From contig JAGGXR010000152.1 in NCBI GenBank assembly GCA_021162935.1, positions 1 to 64,000 on the forward strand: a stretch of 64,000 nt of DNA, written 5' to 3'. The stretch comes from Deltaproteobacteria bacterium (GTDB taxonomy: Bacteria > Myxococcota_A > Polyangia > HGW-17 > SLPX01). Below the pieces are notes generated by a model. The model was not told the DNA's origin and did not search any database. It saw nothing but the letters and a program-made list of their open reading frames with translations. A program made the translations under genes and the position numbers. This document shows, one piece after another, positions 51,195 to 60,606 of this stretch (the stretch's first letter is position 1; every line of letters starts with the position of its first letter).

Positions 51195-54100
51195 ATGCGG
51201 GATACAGCGACAAAAAAAATCTCTCGTCGAACATCAATCCTCGAAATGCTCCCTGACGGGAATGCGATGGCGCGACTGACCATGCTTCTCATGCTCGGCG
51301 TGGGCTCCCTCCTCCTGTTCGAGTCCTGTGCAGAACGCGTGGGCGCGACGGCATGTGGAGACGGCACCTACTGTCCTCATGATCGCGTGTGCGTACCCGC
51401 CCAGAGTGGTGGCTTCACCTGCGCGAGCCGAGGCTGTGGAAACGGGACCGTAGACCAAGACTCGGAGGAAGAGTGTGACGAGGGAGCCGCCAACTCATGG
51501 GATCCGGACCATTGCCGCCCCAACTGCCTGAATCCATATTGCGGAGACGGCATCGTGGACCCGCAGCAGGGGACTGACGGGCCTGAAGAATGTGACGACG
51601 GCAACATCGACCAGAGCGACGACTGCGCAAACTGCCACATCGCCACGTGCGGCGACGGCTTCATCCACCGTGGAGTCGAAGAATGCGACGACGGCAACAC
51701 GGACGACCATGACGACTGTCCCAGCGGCCCACTGGGTCAATGTCACCGCGCCCGTTGCGGAGACGGTATCGACAACACGAACGGAGCCCAATCAGAAGAA
51801 TGCGACTGCGGCGACGGCGAAAACATGACCCAGCCACCGACCGGCTGCTCGACCTTCAACTCTCGCAACCCAGGCGCCACCTGCCGTCCGGACTGCACGA
51901 AGGCCGGCTGTGGGGACGGCGTCGTGGACCAGGGAGAAGAATGCGACGACGGGGACCGAAACTCGAACGAAAACCCGGACGCCTGCCGTCTCGACTGCAC
52001 CCTACCTCGATGCGGAGACGGAGTGGTCGATTCGGCCGAGGAATGTGACGACGGCGATCAAAACTCAGACACGACGCCGGATGCCTGCCGGACCGATTGT
52101 CAGCTTCCCTTTTGCGGCGACCACGTGATCGACCGACTCCATGGCGAGGAATGTGACGACGGGACCGCCCTCAACTCGAATACCACTCCAGGTGCCTGTC
52201 GGGCCGATGATTGCATCCTGCCCTACTGCGGCGACGGTGTCACCGACGACGCGTCGGGGTACCATGAGACATGCGACGACGGGAATCAACAGGCCGGGGA
52301 TGGCTGCAACGAATTTTGCCAAAGTGAAACCTGCGGCAACGGCGTGGTGGACGCCCAGGCGGGAGAAACCTGCGACGACGGCAATCACGACAACTCGGAC
52401 GACTGTCCCGATGGCGCAGGCGGCACCTGCCGAGCCGCAAGCTGTGGCGATGGTTTTCAATGGACCGGCCACGAAGCATGCGATGACGGCAACAACATTT
52501 CGGGCGATGGCTGCTCAGCGAACTGCCAGCAAGAAAGCTGCGGCAACGGCTGGGTGGACAGCAGACTCGGGGAAACCTGCGACGACGGAAACCATGATAA
52601 TTCGGACGCCTGCCCCGACGGTACGGCAGGCACCTGCGAAAAGGCGGTGTGTGGAGACGGTTTCACATGGACGGGCGTTGAAGGCTGCGACGACGGAAAC
52701 AACGTCAACACGGACGGCTGCCCCGACGGCCCGGGGGGAACCTGCCAGAACGCTTTCTGCGGCGATGGTTTCACATGGTCCGGTCATGAGGACTGCGACG
52801 ACGGCAATAGAAACAACAACGACGCCTGCCCCGACGGTCCCACCGCCACCTGTCACAACGCAGTCTGTGGCGATGGTTTCCTGTGGACCCAGAACTGCGG
52901 CGGCACCTGTGAGACCTGCGACGACGGAAACAACAGCACGAGGGACGCATGTCCCAGCGGTCCGACGGGCAACTGCAAACCGGCTCAATGCGGCGATGGC
53001 TACACGTGGAACGTCGGAGGGCCCGAGGACTGCGACGACAACGGCGTGGACACGGCGAGTTGCGACTTCGATTGCACCTTCGTAGTCTGCGGCGATGGTC
53101 ACAAAAACGTCCCTGCCGGCGAGGGCTGTGACGACGGCGACCACGACATCCATGACCAGTGTCCCGATGGTCCGGGCGGCACGTGTCAGGACGCTTTCTG
53201 TGGCGACAATATCGTCTGGAACGTACACTGCGGAGGCACCTGCGAGGACTGTGACAGTGGCGCGGTGGACAGCCCGACCTGTGACTCAGACTGCTCCTCG
53301 GTGGTCTGTGGCGATGGTCACCAAAATGTCCCTGCGGGCGAGGGCTGCGACGACGGCGACCACGATCTCCACGACAGTTGTCCCGACGGCGCGGGCGGCA
53401 CGTGCCAAAACGCCACCTGTGGCGACGGCTTGGTCTGGAACCATGACGGTGGAAATGAACAGTGCGACGACGGCGATCACGACATCCACGACGCTTGCCC
53501 CGACGGTGCAAGCGGCACGTGCCTAAACGCCACCTGTGGCGACAGTATCGTCTGGAACGAAGACTGCGGAGGCAACTGCGAGTACTGTGACAGTGGCGCG
53601 GTGGACAGCTCGTCCTGCGACTCAGACTGCTCCGCGGTGGTCTGCGGCGACGGCCATAAAAACTCGGTTGCAGGCGAGGGCTGTGACGACGGCGACCACG
53701 ACATCCATGACCAGTGTCCCGACGGTCCGGGCGGCACGTGCCAGGACGCCTACTGTGGCGACAGTATCGTCTGGAACGTACACTGCGGAGGCACCTGCGA
53801 AGACTGTGACAGTGGCGCGGTGGACAGCTCGACCTGTGACTCGGACTGCTCCGCGGTGGTCTGCGGCGATGGTCACCAAAACGTCGTTGCGGGCGAGGGC
53901 TGCGACGACGGCGACAACGATCTCCACGACAGTTGCCCCGACGGCGCGGGCGGCACGTGCCAGGACGCCTACTGTGGCGACGGCTTGGTCTGGAACCATG
54001 ACGGTGGAAGTGAACAGTGCGACGACGGCGATCACGACATCCACGACGCTTGCCCCGACGGTGCAAGCGGCACGTGCCAGGACGCCTACTGTGGCGACCA

Positions 54101-54797
54101 TATCGTCTGGACCGAAGACTGCGGAGGTAACTGCGAGGACTGTGACAGTGGCGCAGTGGACAGCTCGTCCTGTGACTCAGACTGCTCCTCGGTGGTCTGC
54201 GGCGATGGTCACCAAAACGTCGCTGCTGGCGAGGGCTGCGACGACGGCGACAACGATCTCCACGACGCTTGCCCCGATGGTCCTGGCGGCACGTGCCAGG
54301 ACGCCTACTGTGGCGACCATATCGTCTGGAACAACCACTGCGGAGGCACCTGCGAGGACTGTGACAGTGGCGCGGTGGACAGCTCGTCCTGTGACTCAGA
54401 CTGCTCCTTCGTGGTCTGCGGTGACGGCCATAGAAACTCGGTTGCTGGCGAGGGCTGCGACGACGGCGACAACGACGTCCACGACGATTGCCCGGACGGC
54501 CCGAGTGGCACCTGTCAGACCGCCTTTTGCGGCGACGGCTTTACCTGGAACCATGGCAGTGGAACCGAAACCTGCGACGATGGCAACAACGACGTCCACG
54601 ACGATTGCCCCTCGGGTCCGAGTGGCACCTGTCAGACCGCATTCTGCGGCGATGGCTTCGCCCACACCGAGGGATCAGGAGGCGAAGACTGCGACGGTAC
54701 TGATTTGAATGGAAAGACCTGCATCACCCAGGGGTTCACCGGTGGGACCCTCAAATGCACAGCCGGTTGTGCGTTCGACACGTCTAGCTGCATCTGA
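51195..54797 (+). CDS. Cys-rich repeat lipoprotein (DUF4215/Myxococcus type), paralog 2
   Basis: A 1200-residue protein starting at ATG 51195, five bases behind paralog 1. The N terminus has a hydrophobic segment and lipobox ([12 protein letters not shown]), then the same opening as paralog 1 (CGDGTYC..., [18 protein letters not shown]). About 30 modules of the CGDG...CDDG type follow. From about residue 633 the modules become almost identical, organised as a 185-residue higher-order unit present about 2.5 times; some modules read [11 protein letters not shown] instead of CDDG. The last module ([14 protein letters not shown]) matches those of the RCC1 protein at 3957. Exported, disulfide-rich, probably extended and surface-located. 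Confidence 0.85.
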   Translation: MRDTATKKISRRTSILEMLPDGNAMARLTMLLMLGVGSLLLFESCAERVGATACGDGTYCPHDRVCVPAQSGGFTCASRGCGNGTVDQDSEEECDEGAANSWDPDHCRPNCLNPYCGDGIVDPQQGTDGPEECDDGNIDQSDDCANCHIATCGDGFIHRGVEECDDGNTDDHDDCPSGPLGQCHRARCGDGIDNTNGAQSEECDCGDGENMTQPPTGCSTFNSRNPGATCRPDCTKAGCGDGVVDQGEECDDGDRNSNENPDACRLDCTLPRCGDGVVDSAEECDDGDQNSDTTPDACRTDCQLPFCGDHVIDRLHGEECDDGTALNSNTTPGACRADDCILPYCGDGVTDDASGYHETCDDGNQQAGDGCNEFCQSETCGNGVVDAQAGETCDDGNHDNSDDCPDGAGGTCRAASCGDGFQWTGHEACDDGNNISGDGCSANCQQESCGNGWVDSRLGETCDDGNHDNSDACPDGTAGTCEKAVCGDGFTWTGVEGCDDGNNVNTDGCPDGPGGTCQNAFCGDGFTWSGHEDCDDGNRNNNDACPDGPTATCHNAVCGDGFLWTQNCGGTCETCDDGNNSTRDACPSGPTGNCKPAQCGDGYTWNVGGPEDCDDNGVDTASCDFDCTFVVCGDGHKNVPAGEGCDDGDHDIHDQCPDGPGGTCQDAFCGDNIVWNVHCGGTCEDCDSGAVDSPTCDSDCSSVVCGDGHQNVPAGEGCDDGDHDLHDSCPDGAGGTCQNATCGDGLVWNHDGGNEQCDDGDHDIHDACPDGASGTCLNATCGDSIVWNEDCGGNCEYCDSGAVDSSSCDSDCSAVVCGDGHKNSVAGEGCDDGDHDIHDQCPDGPGGTCQDAYCGDSIVWNVHCGGTCEDCDSGAVDSSTCDSDCSAVVCGDGHQNVVAGEGCDDGDNDLHDSCPDGAGGTCQDAYCGDGLVWNHDGGSEQCDDGDHDIHDACPDGASGTCQDAYCGDHIVWTEDCGGNCEDCDSGAVDSSSCDSDCSSVVCGDGHQNVAAGEGCDDGDNDLHDACPDGPGGTCQDAYCGDHIVWNNHCGGTCEDCDSGAVDSSSCDSDCSFVVCGDGHRNSVAGEGCDDGDNDVHDDCPDGPSGTCQTAFCGDGFTWNHGSGTETCDDGNNDVHDDCPSGPSGTCQTAFCGDGFAHTEGSGGEDCDGTDLNGKTCITQGFTGGTLKCTAGCAFDTSSCI
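53089..54470 (+). repeat. 555-bp tandem higher-order repeat, about 2.5 copies
   Basis: The unit beginning TGCGGCGATGGTCAC at about 53089 recurs near 53643 and 54198, 555 bp (185 codons) apart. Each unit has the same order of submodules: GHKN/GHQN block, [18 protein letters not shown] block, HQN block, NHDGG block, EDCGGNCE block. The low nucleotide divergence implies recent unequal exchange or selection on sequence. Confidence 0.8.
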
Positions 54798-54850
54798 TCC
54801 TGACAATCCTCCCGTTTCGCGTCCGTCTGAAATTTCCAATCCTCGCCCAG

Positions 54851-54868
54851 GCCGCTTCAAAGCGGCCC
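54851..54868 (+). other. Perfect GC hairpin after the Cys-rich gene pair
   Basis: GGCCGC-TTCAAA-GCGGCC, a 6-bp perfect stem, 54 bp beyond the stop codon. It has no T tract, so a simple intrinsic terminator is not supported. Confidence 0.4.
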
Positions 54869-55044
54869 GGTATATGGCAAAACTGGCCCCAGCCCCATCT
54901 TGATGATATATCTCAAGGAGAATCGGCCGTCGCCTGACCACAATCCAGGCTGAATCGACACGCGGCGCAGGGCGTTCCACAGCCTGGACGAGGCGAAATG
55001 GCCCCACGACTCACGTACAGGGCTGCCGCACGACAGACAACACA

Positions 55045-57294
55045 ATGAACCGTATTCGAATCTCGTTCGCTCTCATATCCGTTGCTCTGTGGGTCCATCC
55101 CGCCCAGGCACGTCACCGTCGGGCCAGGCGCCCCGCCAGCCCGCACTACATCCTGACCGCCCCCCTCTCCATACACAATTCGGGAAGGCGCCACATTCGT
55201 GGAGACGTTCCCAATTCGTCTTTTCGACCAGAATCCATTCAGGCCATGGACCAAGCCGAGGCCAAACACGACGCCGAGGTTGCCGTGGCCAACGCACGGC
55301 AACCGAATCCAAGGGGCACGGGCCCCAGCACCTCTCGGTCGCCCATCCGTCTTCCTGCACGCTCACGATCAGCCAATACGGGGGCCCCACAGCAGTTCGT
55401 CCCCGTGCCGCCGCCAGGCAGCCCAGCCTGGATGCATACGCTTAAAATGCCTGACATCTCATTCCGTTGGAACAAACATCTCATCCATTACCTTATGTTT
55501 TATCACGACACGAAACACGGCCATGACATCCTGGCATCCTGGTTTCGGGATATGGGCCGATACGAGCATCTGATTCGCTCGTTCCTGCGCCAATCGAACC
55601 TGCCTCAGGACCTGATTTACATTTCCATGATTGAAAGCGGATTCAATGCAAGGACCCTGTCCTATGCCGGTGCCAGCGGCCTGTGGCAGTTCATGCCGGC
55701 TGGCGGTCGCATCTATGGACTTCGCTACGATTACTGGTTCGACGAACGCAAGGACCCGCTCCGCTCCACCATGGCCGGCATGAAATATCTGGCCGACCTG
55801 CATCACCGATTCGGCAACTGGCCCATCGCCCTGGCGGCCTTCAACGCAGGCTACGGAGCCGTCACCCAAGCGATGCGTCGATTCAACACGAACGACTACT
55901 GGACCCTATGCGAATTCGAAGCCGGTCTGCCTTACAGCACGACCAAGTACGTGCCCAAATTCCTGGCCGTAGCCATCGCCGGGCACAATCGCGCCGAGTT
56001 CAACCTCACCAAGGTCCAACCTCGCCCCGAATGGGACTACGACGTGATCACGGTTCGCGGCCCCGTGTCCCTTCGTCGCATCGCCAGGCTCGCCGGCGCC
56101 TCCCTCAAACAAATGCGCTACCTGAACCCGGCCTTGAGGCGAAGCCGAGTTCCCCCCTACTACAAGAGCTTCCAAGTACGGATTCCACGAGGGGCCAAGC
56201 GCCGCTTCCTTTCGCGTGCGGGAGCAACGAAACTGCTGGCAGGTCGGCACGCACTGCACCGATTGCGCTGGGGCGAGACCCTCGACGATGTGGCAAGGCT
56301 CTACGGCACCAGGACGTCTGTCTTGCGGAAACTGAACGGTATCCGATCCAGCAGGGAGTTGCGTCCCGGCGTCCCTCTGCTGGTTCCCCTGCAACGCCAC
56401 GCCGCGCGCCGGACCGAGTCCGCCCAAGACCGACCGCTCGTCGTCCTGGCCACGACGACGCCCGTCCCGCCCAAGGGGCAGCGCATGGTCCTGTATCGCG
56501 CCTGCCCAGGAGACACGATCGCGTCGCTGGCCCGCCTGTTCCACTGCAAGCGACAACAGCTTCTGGAATGGAACCAGGTGGCCGATGACTCCAACCTCGT
56601 CCCGGGCCTCTTCTTGACGGTTTTTCTGCCCAGGCACCAGCGCTTCCCCCTGGTCCGATTCTATCGGCCCAAAGACGTAGACCTGGTGGTCGTGGATTCG
56701 CCAGAATTCTTCGACAAGATGCTCGCCCGCAGGGGACTCGTGCGGATCACCTACCGCGCAAGACGCAACGACACCATGAAACGCTTGTCCCGACGCTTCC
56801 ACCTTTCGGCGGGATCCATCGCCCGCATCAACCACATCAGTCGGTTCTCGCATCTGAAAGCGGGCCAACTCTTGGTTCTGTACGTCGATGCAAAACGCAT
56901 GCGTTCACGACGCATGAAACGGCACCTTCGACATCGCCGACCGAATGCCCACAGGGCCGTCCACCATCCCTCCAGACCGCGATCACGTCCGCGGCCCGTG
57001 ACCTCGCCCACTTCGTCCGCAACCACGAAGGCACGTCCGGCCCCAAAGCGCACCGGCATGTCGGCTCGCCCTGCCCCGCCGACCACCCATCCGGCCCGGA
57101 CTCCCAAGACCACCAATCGGCGCAGGGGCACCAAACAACGAAAAGCACGCCGAGTGCGGCCCAGCCGCAAAGCTCCTGCTCGGCAGCATCCATCACCTCG
57201 ATCGGCTCCTCATGCCGACGCCGCGCCGCGACCGTATTCGAATCCGGTTCTTCGGCCCTGCGCCGTCGTCGACCGACCCTCTTCTCGCTCATGA
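55045..57294 (+). CDS. Membrane-bound lytic transglycosylase with LysM domains (MltD-like)
   Basis: A 749-residue exported protein (signal FALISVALWVHPAQA). Residues about 150-310 are an SLT domain that cleaves the MurNAc-GlcNAc bond: catalytic Glu197 in SMIESGFNARTLSYAGASGLWQFMPAGG, then LAAFNAGYGAV. Two or three LysM motifs follow (HRLRWGETLDDVARLYG, YRACPGDTIASLARLFHCKRQQLLEWNQV, YRARRNDTMKRLSRRFHLSAGSIARINHI), which bind glycan. The last 120 residues are a very basic Pro/Arg/His/Thr-rich tail, unusual for MltD. The stop overlaps the start of the pseudouridine synthase gene (ATGA). No strong ribosome site was seen. Confidence 0.9.
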   Translation: MNRIRISFALISVALWVHPAQARHRRARRPASPHYILTAPLSIHNSGRRHIRGDVPNSSFRPESIQAMDQAEAKHDAEVAVANARQPNPRGTGPSTSRSPIRLPARSRSANTGAPQQFVPVPPPGSPAWMHTLKMPDISFRWNKHLIHYLMFYHDTKHGHDILASWFRDMGRYEHLIRSFLRQSNLPQDLIYISMIESGFNARTLSYAGASGLWQFMPAGGRIYGLRYDYWFDERKDPLRSTMAGMKYLADLHHRFGNWPIALAAFNAGYGAVTQAMRRFNTNDYWTLCEFEAGLPYSTTKYVPKFLAVAIAGHNRAEFNLTKVQPRPEWDYDVITVRGPVSLRRIARLAGASLKQMRYLNPALRRSRVPPYYKSFQVRIPRGAKRRFLSRAGATKLLAGRHALHRLRWGETLDDVARLYGTRTSVLRKLNGIRSSRELRPGVPLLVPLQRHAARRTESAQDRPLVVLATTTPVPPKGQRMVLYRACPGDTIASLARLFHCKRQQLLEWNQVADDSNLVPGLFLTVFLPRHQRFPLVRFYRPKDVDLVVVDSPEFFDKMLARRGLVRITYRARRNDTMKRLSRRFHLSAGSIARINHISRFSHLKAGQLLVLYVDAKRMRSRRMKRHLRHRRPNAHRAVHHPSRPRSRPRPVTSPTSSATTKARPAPKRTGMSARPAPPTTHPARTPKTTNRRRGTKQRKARRVRPSRKAPARQHPSPRSAPHADAAPRPYSNPVLRPCAVVDRPSSRS

Positions 57295-58337
57295 ATTGGG
57301 TGGTAAAAAGCAGTTCGGTTCGACTGGACCGATTTCTCTCGGATCAAACCGGCAAGGGACGTCGTGTCGTGTCGCGGTGGATCCAGGATGGCTTCGTACT
57401 CGTGGACGGCCGACCGCGCCCCGCCGGATTTCGGCTCACCAAAGGAAACCTGGTCTCGATCTCGCTCGAAGATGACGCCATGGACGACTGGGCCCCTGCG
57501 CCGCAGGACGACTTGGACCTGCCCATCCTCGCCATCGACGATCAGGTTATCGTCCTGGACAAACCATCGGCCATGCCGGCCCACCCAGTCCGATACGGAC
57601 AACGAAACACTGTTGCAAACTTCCTGGCCGGCCGATTTCCCGAATGCATCGAAGCGAGTGCCCAAGGCGGCGGCAAGGCACGCGAAGCCGGTCTCTGTCA
57701 CCGACTGGACAACGGCACATCGGGAGTCCTGGTGGCAGCCCGGACGGCTGCCGTCTATGGAGCCCTGCGCAATGCCTTTGCCACGGGCCATGTGCACAAG
57801 GAATACATCGCCTTGGTCGAAGGCCATCTCGACACATCAGGAACCATCGATAGCCCACTCGTCCAGGACTCCGCCCAGCCAAGGACGATGCGGGTCATCG
57901 AGGCATTGGACGACGAACGGAGCCTGGGGCGTTCCCGCATCCTGACCGCTCACACCGAATACACGGTCCTCTCCTCGTCGAAAACCAGATCGCTCCTCCT
58001 CGTCCACCCCACCACGGGACGCCCCCACCAGATCCGGGTCCATCTCGCCTCCATCGGCCTTCCCATCGTTGGAGATCGACTCTATGGCCAACGCCGTCGC
58101 TCCGGCACCAGTCCTTCACCGAACGACGATCCGTTCCCCAGCCTGGACATCATCGACCCGTCCCACGCCAGTCTGCCCCAAAGCGCACGCCCCGACGACC
58201 TGGAACGATTCTTCCTCCGGGCCGTCACCGTAAAAGCCAATGTGCCTGCAACGTCCGCCGGAAACCTTGGCCTGATTGTCGACGTCCACCTCGACGTCCC
58301 GGCGCCATGGAAAAAACGCATCGACGATGAAATATAG
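57291..58337 (+). CDS. RluA-family pseudouridine synthase
   Basis: A 348-residue protein starting at ATG 57291, overlapping the preceding stop by four bases. An N-terminal S4 RNA-binding segment (VRLDRFLSDQTGKGRRVVSRWIQDGFVLVDG) is followed by the catalytic domain with LCHRLDNGTSGVLV (Asp140 is the nucleophile), IVLDKPSAMPAHPV, VHKEYIALVEG and HPTTGRPHQIRVHLASIGLPIVGD. It isomerises a uridine in rRNA or tRNA; which one cannot be told. The region after VGDRLYGQRR carries an insert (about 265-300) before the last strands. Confidence 0.92.
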   Translation: MNWVVKSSSVRLDRFLSDQTGKGRRVVSRWIQDGFVLVDGRPRPAGFRLTKGNLVSISLEDDAMDDWAPAPQDDLDLPILAIDDQVIVLDKPSAMPAHPVRYGQRNTVANFLAGRFPECIEASAQGGGKAREAGLCHRLDNGTSGVLVAARTAAVYGALRNAFATGHVHKEYIALVEGHLDTSGTIDSPLVQDSAQPRTMRVIEALDDERSLGRSRILTAHTEYTVLSSSKTRSLLLVHPTTGRPHQIRVHLASIGLPIVGDRLYGQRRRSGTSPSPNDDPFPSLDIIDPSHASLPQSARPDDLERFFLRAVTVKANVPATSAGNLGLIVDVHLDVPAPWKKRIDDEI

Positions 58338-58506
58338 ACCTCGGTCAACAGCCCACCATAGTTGAAGTGCGTTGGCTTTTTCGCATCGAGACAATCCATC
58401 TTGACGCGGTCTCCACTTTTCCTGGAAATACGCGCCGGGGCAATGACAGCAGGACCATCATCCTATTGCATTGCTCACGCCGATGGGCCACACTTCCAGA
58501 ATAGAT

Positions 58507-60468
58507 ATGGAACGACGAACGAACATACGATCGACCAAGAAGCGACTCGGCAAGGCGCTCCTGCTCTTGCTGATATCCCTGCAGATCCACATCCTGGTGG
58601 GAATCGGTGTGTGGTGGTGGCAGCGGTCCCAAAGAGAGGAAACCACGCCACGCGAACGCATCGTGGAATTGGAGTACGTTCCGCAGACCAGAAAACCGGC
58701 GCCGAGGCCGAAAGCCAGCATCCCCCTGCCCGCCCGGAAAAGGCCTATTCCGGTCAAGGAAAAGAAACGGCCCCAAGCACCGGCAAAGCCAAAACTCACC
58801 AGGAAGACGCCGCCCAAGCCACGTCCCAGAACGATTCCCAGGCCGCGGCCGAAGGCGAAGCCTCGCCTCGTGGCGCGTCGATTCCGTTTCCGCCGCAAGA
58901 TGGTCGATCAGCCCACCAGGGACAAACAACCTGCGCCGAAACACTTCGACTTCTGGGCCCAGGCCAACAGAAATGTAAAGAAGCAAACCAGGGCAAGGAA
59001 GACGAACCTGACCCACAACGATGCGCGGCCGAAGCACGTGCTGCACGGTCGAAAACGACGCGTGCTCCAGGCGGAACGTCGGGCCCCGAGACCAGCGCCC
59101 AGGACCAAGCCGGTCCTACCGAGGCCCAAGCGTCCCAAACAGCCGCGGCCTCGACCCATGATCGCCAAACAGCAGCCTAGGCCGACGGCGCGGCCAAAGC
59201 CACGCAAGCCGCCCGTGATGATGACGCGCATCCCGCACAAGGTGCCCATACCGAGGCCGGGCCACGTGCAACGGCCCACGACCACCGTGGCCGGCGCAGG
59301 CCCCCTGGACATGCGACTGCACCCACGACATCCTGCCAGAACGGTGCCGGAACGGATGCGGGCAGCCAACCGGATTCGGCCCCGTCGCAACTCGATTCAG
59401 GTGATGCCCACCAAGAACACGATCCAAAAACTATTTGCCGCCCAATGGCGAAAAGAAGCATTGCGACGCATCAGGTCCGGCCCGAAACGTGCGCCGTCCA
59501 CCGACCCGAGCGAACGCCGATGGAAGCGAATCAAGGCGGCCTTGGAAAACTACATCGCCGAGGTGACGCCGGCCAACACGACGGCACTGCGGACGAGAGC
59601 GCATCCATTCGCACGATACATTGCTGCCATGCACCGCAAGATCCACCCACTATGGGGGGATGGATTCCTTGTGGACTGGGACATGAAGCCCAAAGAAGAC
59701 CCCATGAACGAGTGGAGTCGCTGGGCCATGGTCGAGATCGTCCTGAACCGGGACGGCACCCTGGCCAAGGCAGGACTCGTCAAGTCGTCCGGATACATGC
59801 CGTTCGACGTGGCCGCCCTGGACGTGGCATTCTCGGCGGCCCCCTTCAGCAGGCCGCCGGCTTCCATTCTGTCCGGCGACAAGAAGGTGTATCTGCGTTG
59901 GAGGTTCCACCGCGACCAGCGTCAATGCGGCACGTTCGGCGTGGACGCCTTCATCCTGACCCATCCCAGGAGTCGGCCGACCACCGACCCGGGCCATGCG
60001 GCGACGGGCGGCGTTCGATGGAATCCGGGACGCAGCATCGCCAGACTGAAGCGGGGGCCGGCCCTCGAAGTGGCCAGGCCACGACCCGGAACGAAAGCCG
60101 CACGGCAAAACGGCGCGGCTGCCTGGACGGCGCGGGCCTGGCTGGCCGCCGCTTCGTCGCGCCGCTTGGACGCCCTGGAGGCCGTGACCGCCCTGCCCCT
60201 GCGATTCGCCGGCCGAGTCGTGGCGCGGACCAAGCAGGACCTGACGAAAGTATACAAAAGCCTCCTGGCCGAACAATCAGGAAGGGCGAGCGGAAGGGTC
60301 CGCATCCTGTCGGCATCGCAACTCCGCCAGGCGCTCGGGTACCTGCCCAAGGGACTGAGTTCGCCGCCAGGTGCCCTCTTCGCCCTGACCAACCTGGACC
60401 GAAACGTGATCGTGTTGGTTCTCTGCAGACAGAGTGGTCGGTATCGGGTCTGTGACATGGCGAGGTAG
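58507..60468 (+). CDS. TonB-family protein with long basic Pro-rich spacer and extra C-terminal domain
   Basis: A 653-residue protein starting at ATG 58507 (also TTG 58471, ATG 58483; none has a clear ribosome site). A transmembrane segment is at about 15-35 (LGKALLLLLISLQIHILVGIGVWWW), then some 260 residues of Lys/Arg/Pro-rich spacer. A TonB-like C-terminal domain lies around 375-475 (FARYIAAMHRKIHPLW, MVEIVLNRDGTLAKAGLVKSSG, FDVAALDVAFSAAPFSRPP). It should span the periplasm and pass energy to outer-membrane receptors, or act in AgmX-like motility. A further domain of unknown function with ARAWLAAASSRR and RVRILSASQLRQALGY (about 540-653) is appended. Confidence 0.78.
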   Translation: MERRTNIRSTKKRLGKALLLLLISLQIHILVGIGVWWWQRSQREETTPRERIVELEYVPQTRKPAPRPKASIPLPARKRPIPVKEKKRPQAPAKPKLTRKTPPKPRPRTIPRPRPKAKPRLVARRFRFRRKMVDQPTRDKQPAPKHFDFWAQANRNVKKQTRARKTNLTHNDARPKHVLHGRKRRVLQAERRAPRPAPRTKPVLPRPKRPKQPRPRPMIAKQQPRPTARPKPRKPPVMMTRIPHKVPIPRPGHVQRPTTTVAGAGPLDMRLHPRHPARTVPERMRAANRIRPRRNSIQVMPTKNTIQKLFAAQWRKEALRRIRSGPKRAPSTDPSERRWKRIKAALENYIAEVTPANTTALRTRAHPFARYIAAMHRKIHPLWGDGFLVDWDMKPKEDPMNEWSRWAMVEIVLNRDGTLAKAGLVKSSGYMPFDVAALDVAFSAAPFSRPPASILSGDKKVYLRWRFHRDQRQCGTFGVDAFILTHPRSRPTTDPGHAATGGVRWNPGRSIARLKRGPALEVARPRPGTKAARQNGAAAWTARAWLAAASSRRLDALEAVTALPLRFAGRVVARTKQDLTKVYKSLLAEQSGRASGRVRILSASQLRQALGYLPKGLSSPPGALFALTNLDRNVIVLVLCRQSGRYRVCDMAR

Positions 60469-60606
60469 ACAGACGTGGGCAGAAACAGCGGATCGGCTGG
60501 AACGACACGATCCGGGACAAAAGTGGCGCCACTCCATGGCTGGAGAAGACGCAGTGACGACGTAGAGACGAAGATGGGACAGCGTTCATAGGAAGGGACA
60601 GCAACC

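Noticed and set aside
49585-51237. Long minus-strand frames opposite the Cys-rich genes (also 52771-54066)
   Set aside because: They mirror the repetitive GAC/GGC codons of the plus-strand genes and give low-complexity proteins; no start signals.
54851-54868. Intrinsic terminator of the Cys-rich gene pair
   Set aside because: The hairpin is perfect but there is no T tract after it, so it is listed only as a hairpin.
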